From assembly GCA_016177925.1 (NCBI GenBank), contig JACOUH010000106.1, positions 1-40,514 on the forward strand: a DNA stretch of 40,514 bases, in the 5' to 3' direction. The notes below the pieces were generated by a model that did not search any database, was not told the DNA's origin, and was given only the letters and a program-made list of their open reading frames with translations. Source of the DNA: Planctomycetota bacterium (lineage in GTDB: Bacteria > Planctomycetota > Planctomycetia > Gemmatales > Gemmataceae). Both the position numbers and the translations under genes were made by a program. Positions 24,003 to 31,294 of the stretch are shown here, piece after piece; the first letter of the stretch is position 1; every line of letters begins with the position of its first letter.

Positions 24003-25355
24003 ATGGGATTGCTCACGCAACAACCTCCCCCGGTTGGCCCGGATGTCCCCGCCGAGCAGACCATCCCCCCTCTGCCCCGGCTCGTGGCGGTCGAGGGGGC
24101 TGCGTCCGCGGAAAAGGCGGAGGCCCCGGCGGCGCCGGTGGATGTTTGCGACACCGGCATGGACCGGGGCGTGCTGCTGGACCTCGCCCTGAAGACGGCC
24201 TTCACGGTCCCGCAGTGCAACACCGAGTGGGTCGCCCGCCAGCTCCACCTCCCGCAGGTCGTGGCGGGCGAACTGCTGGAGCAGCTGCGCACCGATCACT
24301 TGCTGGAGGTCCTCGGCCAGGCCGGCCCGTTCGGCTACCGCTTCAGCATCTCGCAGCGCGGCCGCGACCGCGCCTCCCGCCTGCTCGAGGTTTCCGGCTA
24401 CGTGGGCCCGGCCCCGGTGTCCCTCGCCGCCTACGCCGCCTTCCTCGACTGGCAGCTCAGCCACGCTTCGCGCGTCACCCCCGGCCAGGTGGAGTCCGCC
24501 CTCGACAGCCTGGTGCTGACGCCGGAGGCTGCCCAGGTGGCCGGCCTGGCGATCTCCTCCGGGCGGAGCCTTTTCGTCTCCGGTCCCCCCGGCAATGGCA
24601 AGACAAGCCTGGGCCGCCTGCTTCACGAGGCGCTGGCGGGCCACCTGTGGGTGCCCCACTGCCTTGCCCTCGAGAGCAGCATTATCCGGGTCTACGACCC
24701 CCAGCTTCACCAGCTCTTCGACGTCCGGGCGGAGCAGTCCTGGGCAGTCGACCAGCGCTGGGTGTGCATTCGGCGGCCGCTGATCATCGCCGGCGGCGAG
24801 ACAACCCTGGCGTCGTTCGACCTCGCCTACAGTTCGTCGCTGCGCTACTACGAGGCCCCGCTCCATCTGAAGGCGAACGGAGGCACCTTCCTCATCGACG
24901 ACTTCGGCCGCCAGCGAGTCGACCCCCACGAACTGCTCAACCGTTGGATCATCCCGCTGGAGCACCAGGTCGATTACCTGACGCTCCACACCGGGCAGAA
25001 GATCCAGATCCCGTTCCGGCAGATGCTGATCGTCGCCACCAACCTCCCTCCTGAAGCCGTGACCGACCCGGCCTTTCTCCGTCGCATGGGCTACCGCCTC
25101 CGACTGGGGAAGCCCTCGCCCGAGCAGTATGCGGACATATTCCGCCGCTATGCCGCCCGCTACGGGCTCGCTGTACCGCAGGACCTCCTGGCCCGGCTCC
25201 TCGCGCGCTACCGCGCCGAGAGTCGAGACCTGCGGGCGTGCGAGCCGCGCGACCTGATGGAGCGCGTCCGCGACATCTGCAAGTTCCGGGACACGCCCCT
25301 GGAGCTGACGGAGGAACTCCTCGCGCTCGCCTGGGTCGGTTATTTCGGCAATTGA
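24003..25355 (+). CDS. AAA+ ATPase with N-terminal winged-helix-like domain, end of the tad locus
   Basis: A 450-residue cytosolic protein. Residues 1-50 are Pro/Ala-rich. Residues 55-130 look like a winged helix (VARQLHLPQVVAGELLEQLR, then LEVLGQAGPFGYRFSISQRG). The AAA+ core has Walker A GPPGNGKTS (about 194-202), Walker B TFLIDDFGR (295-303) and sensor 1 LIVATNL (344-350), then the lid domain with PSPEQYADIFRRYAARYGL. The overall plan recalls MoxR-like remodelling ATPases. It begins 31 bases after the tadG stop on the same strand, so a link to pilus assembly or its control is likely. The target is unknown. Confidence 0.85.
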   Translation: MGLLTQQPPPVGPDVPAEQTIPPLPRLVAVEGAASAEKAEAPAAPVDVCDTGMDRGVLLDLALKTAFTVPQCNTEWVARQLHLPQVVAGELLEQLRTDHLLEVLGQAGPFGYRFSISQRGRDRASRLLEVSGYVGPAPVSLAAYAAFLDWQLSHASRVTPGQVESALDSLVLTPEAAQVAGLAISSGRSLFVSGPPGNGKTSLGRLLHEALAGHLWVPHCLALESSIIRVYDPQLHQLFDVRAEQSWAVDQRWVCIRRPLIIAGGETTLASFDLAYSSSLRYYEAPLHLKANGGTFLIDDFGRQRVDPHELLNRWIIPLEHQVDYLTLHTGQKIQIPFRQMLIVATNLPPEAVTDPAFLRRMGYRLRLGKPSPEQYADIFRRYAARYGLAVPQDLLARLLARYRAESRDLRACEPRDLMERVRDICKFRDTPLELTEELLALAWVGYFGN

Positions 25356-25365
25356 GCTATCGGGC

Positions 25366-25393
25366 TTGACGGCGTCTTTCGGCCGGCGATAGG
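25366..25393 (+). promoter_or_regulatory. Possible promoter before the Uma2 stub and NUDIX gene
   Basis: TTGACG (25366-25371) is 16 bases from GATAGG (25388-25393). The -35 is strong and the -10 weak (three of six). It precedes GAGGAA and the ATG at 25432. Confidence 0.35.
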
Positions 25394-25431
25394 GTGAGCG
25401 CAGACGCCCCGACCGCGCAGAGGAAGTCCCC

Positions 25432-25533
25432 ATGACGCCGACCAGTACACGCCCGGAGACAACGCCTGCTATCCCACCCCTGGAGGACGGGCAGTGCCTC
25501 AGCCGCGACGAACGCCGCTACGCCCGCTCGTGA
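25432..25533 (+). pseudogene. Truncated N-terminus of a Uma2-family protein
   Basis: A 33-codon frame with its own ribosome site (GAGGAA, eight bases upstream) encodes a Thr/Pro-rich start and PPLEDGQCLSRDERRYARS, then TGA. This resembles the opening of planctomycete Uma2 (PD-(D/E)XK) proteins, where a similar segment reads LTxxEFERRY. The expected catalytic body is absent. It may be a decayed stub or an accidental short frame; the promoter and ribosome site favour a real gene start. Confidence 0.5.
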
Positions 25534-25550
25534 GAGGAGAGGGCTCTGTT

Positions 25551-26069
25551 ATGTCGTCTTCTCCCGAGCCCGGCCCTTTCCGCCCGTACACGCCGATCCT
25601 GGCGACGCTGGGCTACGTGATGGCGCCCGACGGCCGGCGCGTGCTGATGGTCCATCGCCATCGCCGGCCGGGTGACGCTCATCTTGGTAAGTACAACGGC
25701 CTGGGCGGCAAGCTGCACGCCGGCGAGGATGTGGTCGCGGGCTTGCGCCGCGAGGTCCGCGAGGAGGCCGGACTGGAGTGCGACGAGCTGCTGCTGCGCG
25801 GCACGATCAGCTGGCCGGGTTTCGGCAAGCACGGCGAGGACTGGTTCGCCTTCGTCTTCCGCGTCGACCGCTGGAGCGGGCAGCCGCTGACGGAGAACCC
25901 CGAGGGGACGCTGACGTGGATCGACGTCGACCGTATCCTGGAGCTGCCGCTGTGGGAGGGCGACCGCCACTTCCTGCCACTGGTGTTCGAGCGGACGGCG
26001 CGGCAGTTCCATGGCGTCATGCCCTACCGCGACGGCCGCCCGCTGCGCTGGGAATATAGCCTCGTTTGA
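25551..26069 (+). CDS. NUDIX hydrolase, MutT / 8-oxo-dGTPase-like
   Basis: A 172-residue NUDIX enzyme. The box GGKLHAGEDVVAGLRREVRE plus EAGLE (about residues 53-77) fits GX5EX7REUXEEXGU fully, so it should bind Mg and cleave a nucleoside diphosphate link. The N-terminal ATLGYVMAPDGRRVLMVHRH and the later LTWIDVDRILELPLWEGDRH resemble MutT/NUDT1-type sanitising enzymes for oxidised nucleotides. The ATG at 25551 follows GAGGAGAGGG. It may share the promoter of the preceding stub. Substrate is inferred from family likeness. Confidence 0.92.
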   Translation: MSSSPEPGPFRPYTPILATLGYVMAPDGRRVLMVHRHRRPGDAHLGKYNGLGGKLHAGEDVVAGLRREVREEAGLECDELLLRGTISWPGFGKHGEDWFAFVFRVDRWSGQPLTENPEGTLTWIDVDRILELPLWEGDRHFLPLVFERTARQFHGVMPYRDGRPLRWEYSLV

Positions 26070-26133
26070 TCGCTCCTACCCGTCCGACCGCGGAGCCTGC
26101 GGCCGGGCTGACGTTCGAGCCACGGGGCAGAGG

Positions 26134-26387
26134 TCAGGACGTGGCCTTGCTTGCGCTGAGGGCTAGGATCGCCTCGTGGACCGCCTCGCACAGGCACGGC
26201 AGGTTGTCGGCGGTCTCAATGCGCTGCCGGTATGGCTCAAGGAGCGGTCCGAAACTTCTCTCCAGCATCCCCAGCACATAGGCACGGCAGTCGCGGAAGT
26301 AGAGCCGCTGGAAGGTTTCGTCCCACGCATCCCGGCGCGAGCTGTTGACGGGCCTGTTGTGGGGGGCGGCCCGAGCTTGCCATCCAT
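26134..26387 (-). pseudogene. Small gene of unknown function broken by a one-base shift in a C run
   Basis: An ATG at 26387 with GGAGAGG seven bases upstream opens MDGKLGPPP. At the run of six C (plus-strand G at 26361-26366) the frame shifts. One more C would continue into HNRPVNSSRRDAWDETFQRL and YFRDCRAYVLGMLERSFGPL, ending at TGA 26134. The second part has the composition and helical pattern of a real protein of about 84 residues. I do not recognise the family. It lies 32 bases downstream of the Rpn-type gene on the same strand. A sequencing error in the homopolymer is possible. Confidence 0.6.
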
Positions 26388-26419
26388 CTTCTTTCCTCTC
26401 CTCGGCGATACAGAAGATA

Positions 26420-27460
26420 CTACAACTGAAAATCTTCGAGGCTCTTCAAGTCGAGAACCTGTTCGACCGCAGTTTGCAGGCGAACGAGGTCGTTCGTCCC
26501 CTCGATCCGTTGAACCAGGTCTTCGGGCAACGGGCCGAAACGCTTGGTCAGTAGCGCCCGCAGATCCTCGCGGCGGGTAAGTAGCGCCCCCTGCTGGCGG
26601 CCCTTGGCCATTGCGATATCCACCAGCGTGTCTCCCAGCTTCTCGCTCATTTTGCCGATCTCCTCTCGCTGCGCCAGGTCATCTTGCGCGGCCTTGACCG
26701 CCTCGAACAGCCGCGCCCGTTCCGGTTCGGGCCGCTTCCAGGCGGCGTAGGTGAACACAACCCGCATCAGGTCGTACCAGCGGACCTGGTCGCGCCCGTG
26801 CAGCGCTGTCAGCTGCCGGACCGTCTCCCGGAAGACGCGCTCGAAGGTGTCGGCCGACTCCTCCTGTGCTCGCACCACGGCCAGCGCTTGCAGCCACTCG
26901 CGGCCGGTCTGGAGCAACTGCTCCGGCGTCCGCTCGGACAGGTTCCAGAATAGCGGACGCCAGTCCGGGGCGAAAGCCTGGAAGGCGGCCGGCTCACCGA
27001 GCAATTCGCGCAAGCTGGTGTTGCTGCCCCACGGCCGCGGCGCCGTGTACAGCACGATCGGCAGTACCGGCCGCAGCTGCAGCGGTGGGCGCGGCGGCTT
27101 CAACCGCTCCCACTCATGCCACTGGCGGTCCCAGTAGAGCACCGCGAACAGCAGCAATCGCAGCGGGATGAGTGGGTCCGTGTCGCTCTGGTGCTCCAGC
27201 AGCACGCACACCAGCGCCCACACCTCGGTGTCCCCGACGCGGTAGGGGATCTCAAAGGGAAGGTCGGCCTCGCGGCGACGCCAGTCCTCCAACGGGAACT
27301 CGCGGTCCAGCAGGCGCGCCCGCGCGCAGTCGAAGCCGCCCGCCAAGTCGGGCACGGCTTGCTCCAGGAACTGCCGCAGGTTCTCCGGGTTCTGCAGCGA
27401 CTCGCGCATCATCCGGTCGACCGCGTCACGGATCGGCTCATCCCCGGCAACGCTCGCCAT
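26420..27460 (-). CDS. Rpn-family PD-(D/E)XK nuclease / putative transposase-like protein
   Basis: A 346-residue protein of the Rpn/COG5464-type group, whose members carry a PD-(D/E)XK nuclease fold and have been linked to recombination or phage defence. The core is READLPFEIPYRVGDTEVWA followed by LVCVLLEHQSDTDPLIPLRL, with Asp and the Glu-x-Gln typical of this family. A helical middle and a DUF4351-like tail (LRALLTKRFGPLPEDLVQRI, then LQTAVEQVLDLKSLEDF) follow. The ATG at 27460 was chosen for GGGAG seven bases upstream; it overlaps the end of the glycosyltransferase gene by 23 bases. Such genes are often multicopy in planctomycetes. Confidence 0.8.
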   Translation of the reverse strand: MASVAGDEPIRDAVDRMMRESLQNPENLRQFLEQAVPDLAGGFDCARARLLDREFPLEDWRRREADLPFEIPYRVGDTEVWALVCVLLEHQSDTDPLIPLRLLLFAVLYWDRQWHEWERLKPPRPPLQLRPVLPIVLYTAPRPWGSNTSLRELLGEPAAFQAFAPDWRPLFWNLSERTPEQLLQTGREWLQALAVVRAQEESADTFERVFRETVRQLTALHGRDQVRWYDLMRVVFTYAAWKRPEPERARLFEAVKAAQDDLAQREEIGKMSEKLGDTLVDIAMAKGRQQGALLTRREDLRALLTKRFGPLPEDLVQRIEGTNDLVRLQTAVEQVLDLKSLEDFQL

Positions 27461-28730
27461 GACAAAGTCTCCCATACACATCGCGCACCAGGGACAGTTT
27501 CTCCTCCCAGCGGAAATCACGCAACGTCTTTGCCCGGCCGGCTGACCCGAGCCGTCGCCGCAAGTTTCCGTCGGCGGACAGGCGGGTGAGGGCGCCGGCG
27601 AGCCCGTCGAGGTCACCGCAGCGGACAAGCAGACCGTCCTCTTCGTGACGGATCACGCCCGCCACGCCGCCAGCCCGGTAGCCGATGTTCGCTGCCCCGT
27701 TGGCCCACGCCTCCAGCAGCACGATGCCGAACGAGTCCGAACGACTCGGCAGGGCGAACACGTCGATCGCCGCGAAGAAGTCGCGCTTCTGCTGCTCGTC
27801 GAGCACCCCCAGCCGCCGCACCCGTGCCGCGTCGGGATACGTCTCCCAGTAGCGGCGGAAGTTCGTCATCTCGGGCCCCGCCAGGACTAGGTGGAACCGC
27901 GCCCCGCCTGCCCACGCCCGGGATGCCGCCTGCAAGAGGTCGATTGAACCCTTCTCCCAACTGTTGTTCGCCAGGTGGCCCACAACGACCTCGTCGGGCG
28001 CGGCGCCCCACGCGCGCCGCGCCGCCTCGCGGTTGCCCCCGGTGCAACTCTCCACGTCGACACCCATTCCCTGCACGATCAACTTCTCCGCGGTCACACC
28101 CGCCGCGATCAGCGCCTGCCGCTCAACCTCCGTCTGCACGAAGACCCGCGCCGCAGCATGAGCCAACGACAGCAGCGCCGGCCGCGTGTACGCCCGACGT
28201 ATCCGGTCTTTCGGATCTTCCGGATCGCCCGTGTGTACGAATGGCGTCAGGACGAACGGTACGTCCAGCCGGCGCGCCAGTCGCAGCCCGCACGCCAGCG
28301 GCCAGCCGTAGGGAAACGCGGTGGCGTGGACGACGTCGAAAGCACGGTCCGGGCGGCCAGCGGCTCGCCACATGCCCGGCGCGATCGGGTTGTGTCCCAT
28401 GCAGAGCAGTTGCCAGGTGCGCGACGGGATGAGCGATAACGGCTTCAGGAGCCAGCGCTGGGCAGGTAGTCGCCACAGCGCATAGCGGCGCACCTCGACG
28501 CCGTCCTCGACGCGGACGCCAGCGGGCAAACACCGGCCGCGACGGCTCCAGAACGCTTCCAGGTCGAGGGCGTTGGTTGTGAAGACAGTGACGTGATCGC
28601 CGGCCGCGGCAAGGTGGCGCGACAGCCGCGCGAAATAGGCCTCCGAGCCGCCCAGCGCCGGCAGGTAACGCTGCACAAAGTGGGCCACGCGCAGTGGCGC
28701 GTCCCCTCGATTCCCTTCGGGTGCTGTCAT
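27438..28730 (-). CDS. GT4-family glycosyltransferase
   Basis: A 430-residue GT-B enzyme. The acceptor-domain opening RVAHFVQRYLPALGGSEAYF is typical of GT4 proteins, as are VVHATAFPYGWPLA and the donor-site LPSRSDSFGIVLLEAWANGA, where the first acid of the EX7E motif is Asp. VVGHLANNSWEKGSIDLLQA marks the hinge into the nucleotide-sugar domain. The ATG at 28730 was chosen because homology-like sequence starts there; a GGA lies six bases upstream, a weak site. It is divergent from the aminotransferase gene across 82 bases. Sugar and acceptor are unknown. Confidence 0.9.
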   Translation of the reverse strand: MTAPEGNRGDAPLRVAHFVQRYLPALGGSEAYFARLSRHLAAAGDHVTVFTTNALDLEAFWSRRGRCLPAGVRVEDGVEVRRYALWRLPAQRWLLKPLSLIPSRTWQLLCMGHNPIAPGMWRAAGRPDRAFDVVHATAFPYGWPLACGLRLARRLDVPFVLTPFVHTGDPEDPKDRIRRAYTRPALLSLAHAAARVFVQTEVERQALIAAGVTAEKLIVQGMGVDVESCTGGNREAARRAWGAAPDEVVVGHLANNSWEKGSIDLLQAASRAWAGGARFHLVLAGPEMTNFRRYWETYPDAARVRRLGVLDEQQKRDFFAAIDVFALPSRSDSFGIVLLEAWANGAANIGYRAGGVAGVIRHEEDGLLVRCGDLDGLAGALTRLSADGNLRRRLGSAGRAKTLRDFRWEEKLSLVRDVYGRLCHGERCRG

Positions 28731-28812
28731 ACAATTCCATTTTGGGAGCGACCCCAGCCGCCGGCCATTGGCCGAAATCCGGCGGGCGGATCGGCCATCA
28801 AGGAGATACGGG

Positions 28813-30021
28813 ATGTCCAGAGGGGAAAAGCCCATCGCCATCTCGCGCATGGCCGCGGCGGTGCAGCCATCGGCGACGCTTGCGGCCGGGGCGCTCGCCC
28901 GGCAGCTACGTGCCCAGGGCAAGACCGTCTTCGACTTCAGCCTCGGCGAGCCCGACTTCCCCACGCCCGAGCACATCTGCGCCGCTGCCGTCAAGGCCAT
29001 GCGCGACGGCCACACGCACTACACGCCCGCCGCCGGCATCCCCGAGCTGCGTTCCGCCGTCGCCCGCTGGTATCAGAAAACTTACGGGATCACTTACTCG
29101 TCTGAACAGGTGGTCATCTCCTCGGGGGCCAAGCACTCGCTGCACACGGCCCTGGCTGCCCTGGTCGGCCCCGGCGACGAGGTCATCATCCCGACGCCGT
29201 ACTGGGTCAGCTACAGCGACATCGTCCAGATGACGGGCGCTTCGTACACGCTCGTGCCGACGACCTTCGCGAGCGGCTTCAAGATGAACCCCGGGCAGCT
29301 GCGTAGCGCCATCACGCCGCGCAGCAAGGTGCTGATGCTCAACTCGCCGTCCAATCCGACCGGCACCGTCTACACGCGCGGCGAACTGGAGGCGCTTGCC
29401 GACGTCATCCTCGAGCACGGGCTGGCGGTCCTCAGCGATGAGATCTACGAGAAGCTCGTCTTCGGCGACGCCAGGGCGACCTGCTTCGCCACGCTGCGGC
29501 CTGGACTTGCCGACCGCACGCTGACCATCAGCGGGGCGAGCAAGTCGTACGCCATGACCGGCTGGCGCATGGGCTGGACGCTCGGGCCGGCGCACATCGT
29601 CAAGGCGATGGGCAACATCCAGAGCCAGCAGACCGGCAACCCGTGCAGCATCAGCCAGTACGCCGCCCTGGCCGCCGTCGAGGGCGACCAGGAGTGCGTC
29701 GAGCGAATGCGCAAGGAGTTCGAGGCACGCCGCGACCTCGTCTGCGGCCGGCTGTCGGCGATGGCGGGCGTCCGCTGTCCGCTACCGGGGGGTGCGTTCT
29801 ATGCTTTCTTCGACGTCTCCGCCCACTTCGGCCGCCCGCTTGGCGGACACAAGGTGACCGACTCGGTGAGCTTCTGTCGCGCGGCGCTGGAGGCGGCGCA
29901 CGTCAACCTCGTGCCGGGCTCGGCGTTCGGGGCCGAGGGCTACGTGCGTCTGTCGTACGCCACCAGCCACGAGCAGCTGCAGGGCGGCCTCGATCACCTC
30001 GAGGCGTGGCTGAGGGGCTGA
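28813..30021 (+). CDS. Aspartate aminotransferase, class I/II PLP enzyme
   Basis: A 402-residue fold-type I aminotransferase, likely moving the amino group of aspartate to 2-oxoglutarate. Marks include FDFSLGEPDFPTPEHICAAA, YTPAAGIPELRSAVA, LNSPSNPTGTVYTRGELEAL (with the PLP-ring Asn), SDEIYEKLVFG, and the Schiff-base Lys in SGASKSYAMTGWRMGW (near 246). The Arg near the C-terminus in GYVRLSYATS binds the substrate carboxylate. The ATG at 28813 follows AAGGAGA. This is the Ib-type AspC sequence style; some members also act as prephenate or aromatic aminotransferases. It is followed 19 bases later by an OCD-family gene. Confidence 0.93.
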   Translation: MSRGEKPIAISRMAAAVQPSATLAAGALARQLRAQGKTVFDFSLGEPDFPTPEHICAAAVKAMRDGHTHYTPAAGIPELRSAVARWYQKTYGITYSSEQVVISSGAKHSLHTALAALVGPGDEVIIPTPYWVSYSDIVQMTGASYTLVPTTFASGFKMNPGQLRSAITPRSKVLMLNSPSNPTGTVYTRGELEALADVILEHGLAVLSDEIYEKLVFGDARATCFATLRPGLADRTLTISGASKSYAMTGWRMGWTLGPAHIVKAMGNIQSQQTGNPCSISQYAALAAVEGDQECVERMRKEFEARRDLVCGRLSAMAGVRCPLPGGAFYAFFDVSAHFGRPLGGHKVTDSVSFCRAALEAAHVNLVPGSAFGAEGYVRLSYATSHEQLQGGLDHLEAWLRG

Positions 30022-30040
30022 GCATTTCGGGGGAATGCCA

Positions 30041-30997
30041 ATGGGGGTGCTGCTGCTAACCGAAGACGAGGTGTGCCAGCTGCTGACGATGGACGACGCC
30101 CTCGAGGCGGTCGAGCAGGGGCTGCGCAAGATGGCGCTGGACGAGGCCTTCAACATGCCTCGCAGCCGCGTCCAGACCGACCACGCCATGCTCCACGTCA
30201 TGTCGGCCGCCGCCAAGTCGCTCGGCGTCATGGGCTACAAGGCCTACGCCACCAGTCGCAAGGGCGCCTGCTTCCTCGTCGGCCTGCACGACGGCAAGAG
30301 CGGCGCCCTGCTCGCCCTCATCCAGGCCGACTATCTCGGCCAGGTCCGCACCGGCGCCGCCAGCGGCGTCGCCACCAAGTACATGGCGCGCCCCGACGCG
30401 ACCACTGTCGGCATCTACGGCAGTGGCAAGCAGGCACGCACGCAGGTCCAGGCCGTCTGCAAGGTGCGCAAGATCAGCCGCGTCCATGTCTACAGCCCCA
30501 GCGAGGAGCATCGCCACCGCTTCGCCGAGGAGATGAGCCGGCTGTGCGAGACAGAGGTCGTCGCCGTCGCCCACCCTGAACTCGCCGCCCGCAACATGGA
30601 CATCGTCATCACTGCCACGGCCAGCCGCGAGCCGGTCCTGCACGCTTCGTGGATCGCCGAGGGCACGCACATCAACGCCATCGGCTCGAACTTCCTTGGC
30701 AAGGCCGAACTGGATGCCGAGACGGTGCGGCGCTGCAACCTGATCGTCGTCGACAGCCGCGACCAGGCCCGTCTCGAAGCCGGCGACTTTACCCAGCCCC
30801 TGGAGGCCGGCTTCCTGCGCTGGTCGGAGATGCGTGAGCTGGGCCAGATTGTCGTCGGCCGCTACAACGGCCGGCCGCACCAGCAGGACATCACCCTGTT
30901 CAAATCGCTGGGCATCGCCGTGGAGGATATCGCCGTCGCGGCCAAGGTCTACGCCCGCGCCCAGGCCGCCGGCGCCGGCCGCACCATCGACTGGTGA
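30041..30997 (+). CDS. Ornithine cyclodeaminase / mu-crystallin family protein
   Basis: A 318-residue NAD-dependent enzyme of the OCD/mu-crystallin family, whose members include ornithine cyclodeaminase, alanine dehydrogenase and imine reductases. Active-site Arg and Lys lie in MPRSRVQTDH and MGYKAYAT, the dinucleotide loop is TVGIYGSGKQARTQVQAV, and HINAIGSN and VVDSRDQARLEAGDF are further family blocks. The start at 30041 is preferred because GGGGGA lies six bases upstream; the ATG at 30035 is too close to it. It follows the aminotransferase and is likely co-transcribed. Substrate cannot be assigned. Confidence 0.9.
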   Translation: MGVLLLTEDEVCQLLTMDDALEAVEQGLRKMALDEAFNMPRSRVQTDHAMLHVMSAAAKSLGVMGYKAYATSRKGACFLVGLHDGKSGALLALIQADYLGQVRTGAASGVATKYMARPDATTVGIYGSGKQARTQVQAVCKVRKISRVHVYSPSEEHRHRFAEEMSRLCETEVVAVAHPELAARNMDIVITATASREPVLHASWIAEGTHINAIGSNFLGKAELDAETVRRCNLIVVDSRDQARLEAGDFTQPLEAGFLRWSEMRELGQIVVGRYNGRPHQQDITLFKSLGIAVEDIAVAAKVYARAQAAGAGRTIDW

Positions 30998-31294
30998 TCC
31001 CCGCAGTCTCCCTTGATTGACCATTCAAAGAAGCGCGCACCCCGGACGCCAAATGATGAGAATCAGGCAGTGGCGCGAATGCAATGCAACCTTCTAGCCG
31101 TATTCTAGTGGACTAAAGATCACTTTGCCAGAGGGACCTTCTCGCCGGAGGCCCTGAAAGGAAAACTGCCGGTCGGGGTACTACGTCATAGAGGGGAAAC
31201 ACGGCGGGCCCGAGTCCTTTTCTCGCGTCCACAGGGGGCTTGCGCCCGTCGCGGGCCGGGAAAACGTCTTTGACCGATGAAGGAGGGGGTTCCC
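30998..31294. other. Intergenic region, nothing recognised
   Basis: These 297 bases separate the convergent OCD-family and secreted-protein genes. It is less GC-rich than its neighbours in the first half. I see no long palindrome, promoter or coding sequence; the GCCCGCGACGGGC near 31250 could form a short hairpin only. Confidence 0.5.

Noticed and set aside
26163..26387. Intact 74-residue protein from the ATG at 26387
   Set aside because: After the C run its sequence becomes low-complexity Arg/Ser/Thr, while the neighbouring frame is protein-like; a frameshifted gene explains both.
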